Positions 26,021 to 34,229 of a stretch of DNA of 64,000 nt are shown here, piece by piece. The notes beneath the pieces were generated by a model. That model saw only the letters and a list, made by a program, of their open reading frames with translations, was not told where the DNA came from and did no database searches. The position numbers were made by a program, and so were the translations under genes. How positions within the stretch are numbered: position 1 is the first letter of the stretch; each line of letters opens with the position of its first letter. Source of the stretch: Tropicibacter sp. Alg240-R139 (GTDB taxonomy: Bacteria > Pseudomonadota > Alphaproteobacteria > Rhodobacterales > Rhodobacteraceae); contig NZ_UNRA01000001.1 in NCBI RefSeq assembly GCF_900537075.1, positions 1,534,479-1,598,478 on the forward strand, written 5' to 3'.

Positions 26021-26501
26021 GCGAGAGCTCCGCTAGTGTGATTGCATCGGTTGGACACAACGGCAGGCAGGCCCCGCAGCCGGTGCAGGCGTCCTGATTG
26101 ATCGCGATCTTGCCCACAGGGCGAACTGACAGATCCAGACGCAAGGCCGATCTGTCGCAAATATCCGTGCATAGTTGACATCCGATCCCCATCGACAGCA
26201 TGCAACCATCCGAAATCTGCGCGACCAACGCCCAAGGTGGGTCGCTTGTGTCGGAAAAAACCGGCTCTGGGCACGCCTGTGCACAGGCTTCGCAAAAGAT
26301 GCAGGCCCCCGCCGAAAAATCGACGACTGGCGTGTTCCCCGGCCCCGGCTTCAGAATCGCTTCGGGACAGGCATCAATGCAGCGGCTGCAACTGGTGCAG
26401 GCGGATTTGATCGTTGTTTCGCTGGACCAAGGCGGTCGAAAATCTGCCGACCGACCCGTTAGTACCTTGCGAAAGCTGGGGGCACGAGTCTGAGTGGTCA
26501 T
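26010..26501 (-). CDS. napF: Ferredoxin-type protein NapF
   Basis: 163-aa cytoplasmic iron-sulfur protein of the NapF family, believed to help mature NapA. Four Cys clusters are visible: CTSCSRCIDACPE, CIFCEACAQACPE, CQLCTDICDRSAL and CTGCGACLPLCPT, enough for several 4Fe-4S centres. The third lacks the final CP, a common variation. The N-terminal RKVLTGRSADFRPPW is a NapF hallmark. It lies second in the operon after napE and overlaps napD. Confidence 0.94.
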   Translation of the reverse strand: MTTQTRAPSFRKVLTGRSADFRPPWSSETTIKSACTSCSRCIDACPEAILKPGPGNTPVVDFSAGACIFCEACAQACPEPVFSDTSDPPWALVAQISDGCMLSMGIGCQLCTDICDRSALRLDLSVRPVGKIAINQDACTGCGACLPLCPTDAITLAELSHDG

Positions 26502-26510
26502 TTTTTCTTT

Positions 26511-26687
26511 CTAGCCGGTGGGCGGCCCGTAAAACATTTGCAATATCCAGACGAAAAAGCCCCAACCGCCAACGATCGCGACGGCAAGTGCCGGAGCACA
26601 AACAACAGCAAGGATCAGAAAGGCCGTGCGCTCATCCGATTTTCGCGGCAGCGCAGGATCATCGTGGAAGTCCGGAGTATTCGTCAT
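26511..26687 (-). CDS. napE: Small membrane protein NapE
   Basis: 58-aa protein, MTNTPDFHDDPALPRKSDER followed by one hydrophobic segment (TAFLILAVVCAPALAVAIVG) and a short tail FFVWILQMFYGPPTG. This is the length and topology of NapE, a membrane protein of unknown role at the head of nap operons in alphaproteobacteria. Stop at 26511, nine bases before the napF start. It is first in the napEFDABC operon, behind the FNR-type sites. Confidence 0.85.
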   Translation of the reverse strand: MTNTPDFHDDPALPRKSDERTAFLILAVVCAPALAVAIVGGWGFFVWILQMFYGPPTG

Positions 26688-26694
26688 AACACCT

Positions 26695-26725
26695 TAACCT
26701 CTTCGAATATGTATAGTTGAGGTTA
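26695..26725. promoter_or_regulatory. Inverted repeat before napE
   Basis: TAACCTC (26695-26701) and GAGGTTA (26719-26725) form an inverted repeat with a 17-base spacer, ending seven bases before the napE start codon. It may be an operator or a leader hairpin that hides the start. Confidence 0.35.
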
Positions 26726-26876
26726 CATCGAGTCCCGACGAAGTCAAAATCTTTCACAGATTTCCGGACTTATCCCGAATCTGGCCCAACTTGAGTTGCG
26801 TTCCTGCGATCAAGCCCCCGATATCCGATGCCCTGTTCGCTTTTGAAATGGATGCATGATTTGGGGGCGTCCTGAT

Positions 26877-26929
26877 TTGACCTAGATCAAGTCGCGGCAA
26901 TCACCAGGTAACAAACTGACTTTGATCAA
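26877..26929 (-). promoter_or_regulatory. Two FNR/NNR-type sites upstream of nap
   Basis: TTGACCTAGATCAA (26877-26890) differs at one position from the FNR/Dnr consensus TTGAT-N4-ATCAA. CTGACTTTGATCAA (26916-26929) has a perfect ATCAA half. The centres are 39 bp apart. They fit anaerobic or nitrogen-oxide activation of the nap operon; the regulator itself is not in the window. No gene is seen between napE and tRNA-Pro (26688-27037). Confidence 0.65.
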
Positions 26930-26972
26930 AGCGGCATAAACCTGGGACATCCCATTCAAAGGGCCGGCCCGC

Positions 26973-27005
26973 AAAAAAGCTGAAGGCCCCAACAAAGTTG
27001 GGGCC
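26973..27005 (-). terminator. Terminator after tRNA-Pro
   Basis: Minus-strand stem GGCCCCAAC-TTT-GTTGGGGCC followed, after TTCAGC, by a run of six T; it lies just downstream of the tRNA. Confidence 0.7.
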
Positions 27006-27037
27006 ATCGAAATCGAATAACGATTTTCAGCAAAAAG

Positions 27038-27114
27038 TGGTCGGGGCGGCGAGATTCGAACTCACGACCCCCTGTACCCAAAACAGGTGCGCTACCAGAC
27101 TGCGCCACGCCCCG
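27038..27114 (-). tRNA. tRNA-Pro (UGG)
   Basis: The cloverleaf is readable on the minus strand: acceptor CGGGGCG pairs with CGCCCCG, the anticodon stem CCTGT/ACAGG encloses a loop with TGG, the T-arm has GTTCGAATC, and CCA is encoded at the 3' end. TGG is the UGG anticodon for proline. Confidence 0.95.
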
Positions 27115-27157
27115 GACCGTGCGTCTTCCTAGCGAGGTTGATCTGATTTGAAAAGCC

Positions 27158-27631
27158 CTAACAAGGCCATTCAGCCGGTCCATCCGAAAAAACTTTGTGC
27201 CGCAGAACCGTACCCTTTGAAATTCCATACCGTTTGGCCAGCCCCGCGTTGATTTCCAACACAGAATAGACCTGATCACCGCCGGGAATTGGCGTCTCAT
27301 CGCCGGGAACGGCACCATGATGCACGTGGCTGACCACCCCTGTTCGGTCGACAAAGATCATATCCAGGGGAATCAGCGTGTTCTTCATCCAGAACGCCAC
27401 CCGTTGAGGACGCTCGAAGACAAAAAGCATGCCCGCGCGCGCCGCCAGATGATCGCGAAACATCAATCCGCTCGACCGCTCTTTCGGGGTCTGCGCAAGC
27501 TCGATGGAGAATTGGATTTCGAATTGGTCGTTTTTGAGTGTGACTGCGTCCGCCTGACACGCAGCTGCAACCGATGAAACGGCGCCGACAAACATGAACA
27601 TCACCAGCGCCACAACTCGGTAAAACAACAC
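27158..27631 (-). CDS. DUF192 family secreted protein
   Basis: 157-aa precursor with a hydrophobic N-terminus (MLFYRVVALVMFMFVGAVSSVAA, signal peptide or anchor) and one DUF192 domain: QTPKERSSGLMFRDHLAARAGMLFVFE, then WMKNTLIPLDMIFVDRTGVV and a closing SVLEINAGLAKRYGI. These are the hallmark segments of DUF192, a small beta-barrel family found in bacteria and archaea with no settled function. The start codon is GTG, directly after the TAA of the cold-shock gene, with GAGGA as its ribosome-binding site inside the stop region, so the two are coupled. Confidence 0.85.
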   Translation of the reverse strand: MLFYRVVALVMFMFVGAVSSVAAACQADAVTLKNDQFEIQFSIELAQTPKERSSGLMFRDHLAARAGMLFVFERPQRVAFWMKNTLIPLDMIFVDRTGVVSHVHHGAVPGDETPIPGGDQVYSVLEINAGLAKRYGISKGTVLRHKVFSDGPAEWPC

Positions 27632-28168
27632 TTAGTCCTCGTCTTGGATTACTGCCACTTCCCAGGCCAACACTTCGGCCGCCATCCGGCCCCGTTTGCC
27701 ATCAATCACGCGCATGGCCAAAGCTTCACCTGGCTGTAAATCGGCAAGACCCGACTGACGCAACACCTCGACGTGAAGGAAGACGTCTTCGGAGCGGCCA
27801 AAGACGTTTGCAAAGCCAAACCCCTTGCCCTTGTCGAACCATTTCACGCGAGCGGGTTCCAGCTCGGCGTTTTCTATGGCCTCGGCATCAAGTTCAGCAA
27901 AATCCGCCAGGACAGCTGTTTCACCACGTTCGGGGGGAGCAATCGAAATTACTTCGACGGCCTGAACGCCACGGTCCGTGCGATGGGTCACGATTTCAAT
28001 CTGGGCGCCATCGGCAACCGAACTTTGTCCAAAATTCCGCAACACATTCACATGTAACAGGATGTCTGGACCGCCATCGTTCGAGACAACGAAGCCGTAC
28101 CCTTTTGCAGGGTCGAACCATTTCACGTGACCTTGCACGTGGTACATACTGCTTAGATCTTCAGCCAC
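27632..28168 (-). CDS. Two-domain cold-shock protein
   Basis: 178-aa protein with two cold-shock domains. The first spans about residues 10-75 (GHVKWFDPAKGYGFVVSNDGGPDILLHVNVL, carrying RNP1 KGYGFV and RNP2 LLHV), the second about 107-170 (ARVKWFDKGKGFGFANVFGRSEDVFLHVEVL). An acidic linker joins them (ADFAELDAEAIENAELE). CSDs bind single-stranded RNA/DNA and melt RNA structure. The double-domain form is common in alphaproteobacteria. It is coupled to the downstream DUF192 gene. Confidence 0.92.
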   Translation of the reverse strand: MAEDLSSMYHVQGHVKWFDPAKGYGFVVSNDGGPDILLHVNVLRNFGQSSVADGAQIEIVTHRTDRGVQAVEVISIAPPERGETAVLADFAELDAEAIENAELEPARVKWFDKGKGFGFANVFGRSEDVFLHVEVLRQSGLADLQPGEALAMRVIDGKRGRMAAEVLAWEVAVIQDED

Positions 28169-28294
28169 TGATCTTCCATTGCGAAGTGTTAGTTAACGAT
28201 ATTTCAGACCCTTGGTGTGCAGGATTTTGCATCCGAAATTCAAGTGAAAAAAGGTTAGCAAAAACAACGGCTTGCGTTTCACGATACGTGAGCA

Positions 28295-28900
28295 TCACGG
28301 ATTTAGGCGCTGTACTTGCCATGTTTCACCTGAATTTTCCCTGACCCACGCAAACCGGTCGTGCAACCTGAACGTACCATCGGCCCAAAATTCGATGTGG
28401 CCCGGTCTCAGCCGATAGCCACCCCAGAAAGACGGTCGTGCCGGATTGGTTCCATGCTTTGCCGTAACCTTGGCCACTTCTGCTACCAGCGAAGCGCGGC
28501 TGCTCAGTGGTTTTGACTGTTTCGACGCCCAAGCTCCCAAGCGGCTTTTGAGCGAGCGAGAGGCGTAATAGGCATCTGCCTGTGGGCCATCTTCGCGCGT
28601 AATCTCGCCCCGCACGCGGATCTGGCGCCTAAGCGATTTCCAGTGCATCACAAAAGCCGCCTTGCCAGCTGCATCAAGCTCGTTGCCCTTGGTACTGTCG
28701 TAGTTCGTGTAGAACACAAAGGCGTCGTCTTCGATTTCCTTGAGCAACACCATACGCACATTGGGCAGCCCGTCAGCATCCACGGTCGCAAGCGCAATTG
28801 CATTAGGATCATTGGGTTCAGTGCCCTCAGCCTCGGTCAGCCAGTGGCGTGCAATTGCGAACGGGTCATCGCCCGCAAAGATGCCTTCGCGATCAGTCAT
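28295..28900 (-). CDS. pdxH: Pyridoxamine 5'-phosphate oxidase
   Basis: 201-aa FMN enzyme oxidising pyridoxine/pyridoxamine phosphate to pyridoxal phosphate. Family segments: [38 protein letters not shown] (FMN-binding strands), [15 protein letters not shown], and the C-terminal [27 protein letters not shown], which is the PdxH signature, ending in LNP. The length is normal. It is divergent from fabI. PLP is used by the two aminotransferases in this window. Confidence 0.95.
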   Translation of the reverse strand: MTDREGIFAGDDPFAIARHWLTEAEGTEPNDPNAIALATVDADGLPNVRMVLLKEIEDDAFVFYTNYDSTKGNELDAAGKAAFVMHWKSLRRQIRVRGEITREDGPQADAYYASRSLKSRLGAWASKQSKPLSSRASLVAEVAKVTAKHGTNPARPSFWGGYRLRPGHIEFWADGTFRLHDRFAWVRENSGETWQVQRLNP

Positions 28901-29038
28901 TCCATCCCCATAAACGTCCTGTTGATAACCCTATGCCCAAGCATCACATCGGGCAAGCCCTGCTCGCGCTCTTGAAGCTGACAATTCAATCGCCTAAACC
29001 AAACGACACACAACGCGACGTTAGGCGGAGAACCGAAC

Positions 29039-29842
29039 ATGTCAAATCAGCTGATGGCCGGAAAGCGTGGCCTCATCATGGGACTGGCGAATGACAAATC
29101 CATCGCGTGGGGTATCGCAAAAGCGCTCGCCGACGCAGGGGCCGAGTTAGCCTTTTCCTATCAAGGGGATGCATTGAAAAAGCGGGTCGATCCGTTGGCC
29201 GCCCAATTGGGCAGCGCGATTGTATTGCCGTGCGACGTAGGCGATGAGGCCTCGATAGATGGCCTATTCAATGCGCTGCAGGAAAAGTGGGGCAAGCTCG
29301 ATTTCATCGTTCACGCCATTGGTTTTTCCGACAAGAACGAGCTGCGCGGACGGTATGTTGACACCAGCCGGGCCAATTTCCAGCTGACCATGGACATATC
29401 TGTCTATTCCTTTACCGCCGTTGCAGCGCGGGCCGAAAAGATGATGGATGCGGGCGGTTCAATGCTGACGCTGACCTATTACGGTGCTGAACAGGTCATG
29501 CCCCACTATAACGTCATGGGTGTGGCCAAAGCTGCGCTTGAGGCATCGGTGAAATACCTGGCCGAAGATCTGGGCAAAGACGGTATCCGCGTCAACGCCA
29601 TTTCCGCTGGTCCGATCAAGACGCTGGCCGCCAGTGGTATCGGCGACTTCCGCTACATCATGAAGTGGAACGAATACAACTCGCCCCTGCGCCGTAACGT
29701 GACCATCGACGATGTGGGCAATTCGGCGCTCTATCTGCTGTCGGACCTTAGCTCAGGTGTCACCGGTGAAAACCTGCACGTTGATGCCGGTTATCATGTG
29801 GTCGGCATGAAGGCGGTCGACGCCCCCGACATATCAAAGTAG
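29039..29842 (+). CDS. fabI: Enoyl-[acyl-carrier-protein] reductase (NADH)
   Basis: 267-aa short-chain dehydrogenase-type reductase for the last step of fatty-acid elongation. Nucleotide-binding start KRGLIMGLANDKSIAWGIAKAL, the DVGDEAS and HAIGFSDKNELRGRYVDTS segments, and the active site with Tyr and Lys in PHYNVMGVAKAALEASVKYLA match FabI rather than FabK, FabL or FabV. LSSGVTGENLHVDAGYHVVGM closes the fold. A GGCGGAG ribosome-binding site lies upstream. It is followed six bases later by a LysE-type exporter gene, probably co-transcribed. Confidence 0.96.
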   Translation: MSNQLMAGKRGLIMGLANDKSIAWGIAKALADAGAELAFSYQGDALKKRVDPLAAQLGSAIVLPCDVGDEASIDGLFNALQEKWGKLDFIVHAIGFSDKNELRGRYVDTSRANFQLTMDISVYSFTAVAARAEKMMDAGGSMLTLTYYGAEQVMPHYNVMGVAKAALEASVKYLAEDLGKDGIRVNAISAGPIKTLAASGIGDFRYIMKWNEYNSPLRRNVTIDDVGNSALYLLSDLSSGVTGENLHVDAGYHVVGMKAVDAPDISK

Positions 29843-29848
29843 CGCGTC

Positions 29849-30463
29849 ATGAGCGTCGCTGCGTTTCTTGCTACCTGGGCCGTCTGCCTGCTGGCGGCGG
29901 TCAGCCCCGGCCCTGCCGTCCTGATGGCCGCGCGCGTTGGCCTGGCCGAAGGTTTCAAAACCGGCTTTGCTCTCGCTGCGGGCATCGGTGTTGGTGCCGT
30001 GGCCTGGGCTGCGGCGGCGCTTTTTGGTCTGTCGCTCTTGTTCGAATACGCGCCGGTTCTTCTCACCGTACTCAAGATCGGCGGCGCAGCGTTTCTGATC
30101 TGGCTTGCCATTTCGATGTGGCGTCACGCGGATGAACCCATCGCCGAACCTGACCCCACGGCCACGCCGCGTTCGGTGTGGTCGGCCTTTCGCCTTGGCG
30201 TGTTGACGCAATTGGCCAACCCCAAACCAGCCGTGTTCTTCGGCGCGGTCTTTGTCGGTATGGTCCCGGTCGGGACATCATTCTGGACGCTGGCCGCCCT
30301 GCTCTTTTGTATTTTCCTAGGCGAAACGCTGTGGAACGCGCTTGTGGCCCGGCTTTTCGCTCTTGAGAAAACGCGCCGCTTCTATATGACCCTCAAACAC
30401 CTGATCGATCGCACCTTTGGCGGGCTTCTGGCCCTGCTCGCAGCAAAGGTCGCGGCCACCTGA
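29849..30463 (+). CDS. LysE family translocator
   Basis: 204-aa integral membrane protein of the LysE/RhtB amino-acid exporter family with about six hydrophobic segments. The N-terminal AVSPGPAVLMAARVGLAEGFKTGFALAAGIGVGA is the family signature, and LTQLANPKPAVFFGAVF is the second conserved region. The substrate is unknown; homoserine, threonine, lysine and related amino acids are typical. It lies between fabI and gpt, so neither neighbour gives a clue. Confidence 0.9.
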   Translation: MSVAAFLATWAVCLLAAVSPGPAVLMAARVGLAEGFKTGFALAAGIGVGAVAWAAAALFGLSLLFEYAPVLLTVLKIGGAAFLIWLAISMWRHADEPIAEPDPTATPRSVWSAFRLGVLTQLANPKPAVFFGAVFVGMVPVGTSFWTLAALLFCIFLGETLWNALVARLFALEKTRRFYMTLKHLIDRTFGGLLALLAAKVAAT

Positions 30464-30490
30464 CGCCATTACCAAGCCGGGAGCGCTGAT

Positions 30491-30994
30491 ATGACCGACC
30501 GTCTGCCACACGAAAAAGGGTTCCACATCAGCTGGGATCAAATCCACCGCGACAGCCGCGCCCTGGCGTGGCGACTTGACGGTCAAGGCCCCAACGATGG
30601 CGCATGGCGCGCGGTTGTCGCCATCACCCGAGGCGGCATGGCCCCCGCGATGATCGTCAGCCGCGAGCTGGATATCCGCACGGTCGACACCATCAGCGTG
30701 AAATCCTATCACCACCAGGATCAGGGACAGGCAGAAGTTCTGAAATCCCCTGACGCTGAATTGATGGGTGACGGGACAGGCATCCTGATCATCGACGATC
30801 TGGTCGACAGCGGGAAAACCCTGGAACTGGTCCGCAAATTGTTCCCCAAAGCGCATTTCGCCACGGTCTATGCCAAACCCAAAGGCCGTCCTTTGGTTGA
30901 TACCTTCATCACAGAAGTAAGCCAGGACACATGGATCTTTTTCCCTTGGGACATGGCGCTGCAATACGTCGAACCTTACCGCGGAACCGACTGA
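30491..30994 (+). CDS. gpt: Xanthine phosphoribosyltransferase
   Basis: 167-aa type I phosphoribosyltransferase salvaging xanthine (and guanine) with PRPP. The PRPP-binding motif is [17 protein letters not shown]; the pyrophosphate loop is [18 protein letters not shown]. The [12 protein letters not shown] ending matches the Gpt branch, whose purine-recognition residues lie there, and the length is close to E. coli Gpt (152 aa) with a small extension. Cytoplasmic. It stands alone after the LysE gene. Confidence 0.88.
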   Translation: MTDRLPHEKGFHISWDQIHRDSRALAWRLDGQGPNDGAWRAVVAITRGGMAPAMIVSRELDIRTVDTISVKSYHHQDQGQAEVLKSPDAELMGDGTGILIIDDLVDSGKTLELVRKLFPKAHFATVYAKPKGRPLVDTFITEVSQDTWIFFPWDMALQYVEPYRGTD

Positions 30995-31099
30995 TCCGAA
31001 CGGCTGCTTGGGTGAGCCCGAGCCCACAACTCCAAAAAATCAAAGCGCGCCACAGTTTCTCAGATCGGCTGCGCTCATTTTGACATCAGGACCCGCGCA

Positions 31100-32275
31100 A
31101 TGACCCAGAGCCGCACCGCGAACACCTTTGCACCACCAGTGATGGAGGCGCGCCGCTGGCTCGACGGTGTTACATTCTCTGCTGACCGTCCCTTGATCAA
31201 CGTCAGCCAAGCTGCTCCGGTTGATCCCCCGCCACAGCCCCTGCGGCAAGCCATGGCCGACTTTGCGCTCACTGAAGACAGCGCACATCTTTATGGTCCG
31301 GTTCTGGGCAATGATGATCTGCGGGCAGGTCTGGCCAAAGAAATCTCGGCTCACTACGCCGCTAAGGTACGTGCCGATCAGGTCGCGATCACCTCGGGTT
31401 GCAATCAGGCCTTTGCCTGTACCATTTCGGCCATTACTACCGAAGGGGATGAGGTTATCCTGCCAACCCCATGGTATTTCAATCATAAAATGTGGCTGGA
31501 CATAGCGGGTGTAAACGTGATCGCGCTCCCCGCCGGGGCCGACCTGCTGCCTGATCCGGTCAAGGCCGAGGCCCTCATCACCCCCCGCACCCGCGCCATT
31601 TCACTGGTCACGCCCAACAACCCGGGCGGCGTGGAATACCCAGCCGAGCTGGTCGGGGCGTTCTTTGATCTGGCCCGCAAACATGGGCTGTACCTGCTGC
31701 TGGACGAGACCTATCGCGATTTCGACAGCCGTGACGGCGCCCCGCATCCGTTGTTTGACCGCCCCGATTGGGATGACACTCTGGTACATCTCTACTCATT
31801 CTCCAAAGCCTACCGTCTGACAGGCCACCGGGTTGGCGCACTGGCCACCAGCCCTGCGCTGCTGTCCGAGATCGAAAAATTTCTGGACACTGTCGCCATC
31901 TGCCCCGGCCAGATTGGCCAGCATGCCGCCCTGTGGGGAATGGAAAACCTGGGCGAGTGGCTTGCAGCCGAGCGTCAGGAAATCCTGGACCGCCGTGCGG
32001 CCATTACCGAAGGCATGCCCGCGCTCGAGGCGAAGGGATGGAAGCTGATGGGCCTTGGTGCCTATTTTGCGTACCTCGAACATCCTTTTGACCTGCCGTC
32101 TGACGAATTGGCCCAGAAACTGGTGCCCGAGGCGGGCGTTTTGCTTTTGCCCGGCACCATGTTTATGCCCGCAGGCGACCCCGCCGGGAAACGCCAGGTT
32201 CGGGTGGCCTTTGCCAATCTGGACCGGGCCGGGATCGGGCAACTCTTGGACAGGTTGCAAAGCCTGCCCTTCTGA
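31100..32275 (+). CDS. Class I/II PLP-dependent aminotransferase
   Basis: 391-aa fold-type I aminotransferase. The PLP-Lys motif is LYSFSKAYRLTGHRVGAL; the cofactor Asn is in LVTPNNPGGVEYP; the Asp/Tyr pair is in LYLLLDETYRDFD; and the carboxylate Arg is in RQVRVAFANL. YGPVLGNDDLRAGLAKEISAHY is the usual substrate-entry region. It is distinct from the AruH-like enzyme at 13252. The N-terminal LINVSQAAPVDPPPQPLRQ is a pattern seen in aspartate-type aminotransferases of this clade. The substrate is unknown. It is upstream of the ppiD-like gene but separated by 99 bases. Confidence 0.87.
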   Translation: MTQSRTANTFAPPVMEARRWLDGVTFSADRPLINVSQAAPVDPPPQPLRQAMADFALTEDSAHLYGPVLGNDDLRAGLAKEISAHYAAKVRADQVAITSGCNQAFACTISAITTEGDEVILPTPWYFNHKMWLDIAGVNVIALPAGADLLPDPVKAEALITPRTRAISLVTPNNPGGVEYPAELVGAFFDLARKHGLYLLLDETYRDFDSRDGAPHPLFDRPDWDDTLVHLYSFSKAYRLTGHRVGALATSPALLSEIEKFLDTVAICPGQIGQHAALWGMENLGEWLAAERQEILDRRAAITEGMPALEAKGWKLMGLGAYFAYLEHPFDLPSDELAQKLVPEAGVLLLPGTMFMPAGDPAGKRQVRVAFANLDRAGIGQLLDRLQSLPF

Positions 32276-32374
32276 TCCCGTTCGGCCCTTGCCCACCGGC
32301 ACGCGCCATCGTAGACAAGGCGTCGATCAATAAGGCGCGCGTGATAGAGCACGCGCCGAAACAGGGGGCGAACC

Positions 32375-34219
32375 ATGGCCGCAGGCGTCAAAAGTCTATC
32401 GAAAACCTTTGTCTGGATCCTGATGGGCCTGCTGATGCTGGGTCTTGCAGGATTTGGCGCGACCAACCTGACCGGCACGGTGCGTACCGTGGCAACCGTT
32501 GGCAGCCAAACGGTCAGCGTTGATGACTATGCCCGCGAGTTACAGCGTGAGATCCGCGCCGTTGAGGCGCAGACGGGCCAGAGCCTGCCCATGGCACAGG
32601 CCCGCCAATTGGGCGTCGACCGGATCGCCCTGGCAAACCTGGTCAACCTCGCCTCGCTGGACAACGAAGTGTCCGAATTGGGCGTGTCTATCGGTGACAC
32701 GAATCTGCAGCAAGAAATCCTTGAAGTGCCTGCCTTTCAGGGCGTCGATGGCAATTTCGATCGCGAGGGTTATCGCTTTGCTTTGGAGCAGGCCGGTCTG
32801 AGCGAGGCAGAGTTCGAAGACGACCTGCGCCGCGAATCCGCGCGCACCTTGGTGCAGGGTGCGATCATGGGAGGGGTGGAAATGCCCTCCACCATGACCG
32901 ATCTAATCATCGATTACGTCTATGCCCGCCGCAGCTTTACCGTGGCCACCGTGTCCGCCGAGGCCCTGACCACCCCGGTTCCGACGCCCACCGACACGCA
33001 GTTGCAAACGTTTTACGACGAAAACTCTGACCAGTTCACTTTGCCCGAAACCAAACGCCTGACCTATGCGCTGCTCTCACCCGAGATGCTGTTGGATCAG
33101 GTCGAGCTGGACGATGCATCGGTGCTTCGTCTGTTTGAAGAACGCGAAGCTCAGTACAATCAGCCCGAACGCCGCCTGATCGAACGGTTGGTCTTTGCTG
33201 ATGAGGCTGCCGCGCTGGACGCCAAGGCACAATTGGAAGTGGGCGGAACCACATTTGAGCGCCTGGTTGAGGAGCGCGACCTGTCGCTGGCCGACATTGA
33301 TCTGGGCGACGTGGCCGCCGATCAAATGGGAGAGGCCGCAGAGGCGATCTTTGCAGCCGAAGTGGGCGATGTGGTCGGCCCCCTGCCCTCGTCGCTTGGC
33401 CCGGCGCTGTTCCGTGTGAACGGCACCCTTGCCGCGCGCGTCACTGCTTTTGAAAACGTCGAAGCCGAGCTGCGCGACGAGCTGGCGGCAGAGCGCGCCC
33501 GCCGCCTGATCGAGGCACAAGCCGAAGACATCAATGACCTGCTTGCAGGTGGGGCCACGCTGGAAGAGCTGACCGGTGAGACCGACATGACAGTCGGCGA
33601 AATTGACTGGACCACCGAGAGCTCGGATGGTGTGGCCGCCTATGCCGGTTTTCGCGAAGCAGCGCAGGCCGTGCGTGACGGCGACTTCCCCGAGATCGGC
33701 TTTCTCGAGGACGGTTCGATTTTTGCCCTGCGCCTGAACGAAGTGCTGCCGCCGCGCCCCGAACCTCTGGACAGTGCCCACGAGCGTGTCGCAGCCGTCT
33801 GGACGGCAACCGAGACCAACGCCGCCCTAAGCGCGCAGGCCGACAGTGTTCTGACCACGCTGGTCACCGAGGGCGACTTTGCCGCGACTGGCCTGCCCAC
33901 ACGGGTAGAAAACGGCCTGACCCGCACCGCGTTTCTGGACGGCGTCCCGGTTGATTTCATGAACCAGGTGTTCGAGATGGAGCCCGGCGAGCTGCGCGTG
34001 ATCGCAGGCCAAGGGCGCGCATTCATTGTCCGTCTAGATGACATCCTGCCACCTGCGGACTCTGCAGAACTGCAACAGACCCAGGACGCGGTGGCGGTGC
34101 AGATGAACCAGGCCCTGTCCCGAAACCTTTTTGACGTCTACGTCCGCGACGCTCAGACCCGCGCCCAGCCAACACTGGACCAGCGTGCTCTGAATGCGGT
34201 GCAGGCCAACTTTCAATAA
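32375..34219 (+). CDS. ppiD: PpiD-like peptidylprolyl isomerase / SurA N-terminal domain protein
   Basis: 614-aa membrane-anchored periplasmic folding factor. One N-terminal membrane helix (about residues 10-32, FVWILMGLLMLGLAGFGA) precedes a SurA-type N-terminal chaperone domain (TVGSQTVSVDDYARELQREIRAVEAQ) and a central parvulin-like PPIase region near residues 250-350 (ERRLIERLVFADEAAALDAKAQLEVGGTTFERLVEERD). The architecture is that of PpiD, which assists outer-membrane protein folding at the translocon exit. The parvulin active-site residues look weakly conserved, so it may act mainly as a chaperone. It ends 11 bases before trpE and is probably co-transcribed with it. Confidence 0.85.
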   Translation: MAAGVKSLSKTFVWILMGLLMLGLAGFGATNLTGTVRTVATVGSQTVSVDDYARELQREIRAVEAQTGQSLPMAQARQLGVDRIALANLVNLASLDNEVSELGVSIGDTNLQQEILEVPAFQGVDGNFDREGYRFALEQAGLSEAEFEDDLRRESARTLVQGAIMGGVEMPSTMTDLIIDYVYARRSFTVATVSAEALTTPVPTPTDTQLQTFYDENSDQFTLPETKRLTYALLSPEMLLDQVELDDASVLRLFEEREAQYNQPERRLIERLVFADEAAALDAKAQLEVGGTTFERLVEERDLSLADIDLGDVAADQMGEAAEAIFAAEVGDVVGPLPSSLGPALFRVNGTLAARVTAFENVEAELRDELAAERARRLIEAQAEDINDLLAGGATLEELTGETDMTVGEIDWTTESSDGVAAYAGFREAAQAVRDGDFPEIGFLEDGSIFALRLNEVLPPRPEPLDSAHERVAAVWTATETNAALSAQADSVLTTLVTEGDFAATGLPTRVENGLTRTAFLDGVPVDFMNQVFEMEPGELRVIAGQGRAFIVRLDDILPPADSAELQQTQDAVAVQMNQALSRNLFDVYVRDAQTRAQPTLDQRALNAVQANFQ

Positions 34220-34229
34220 GAGCTGAGAT

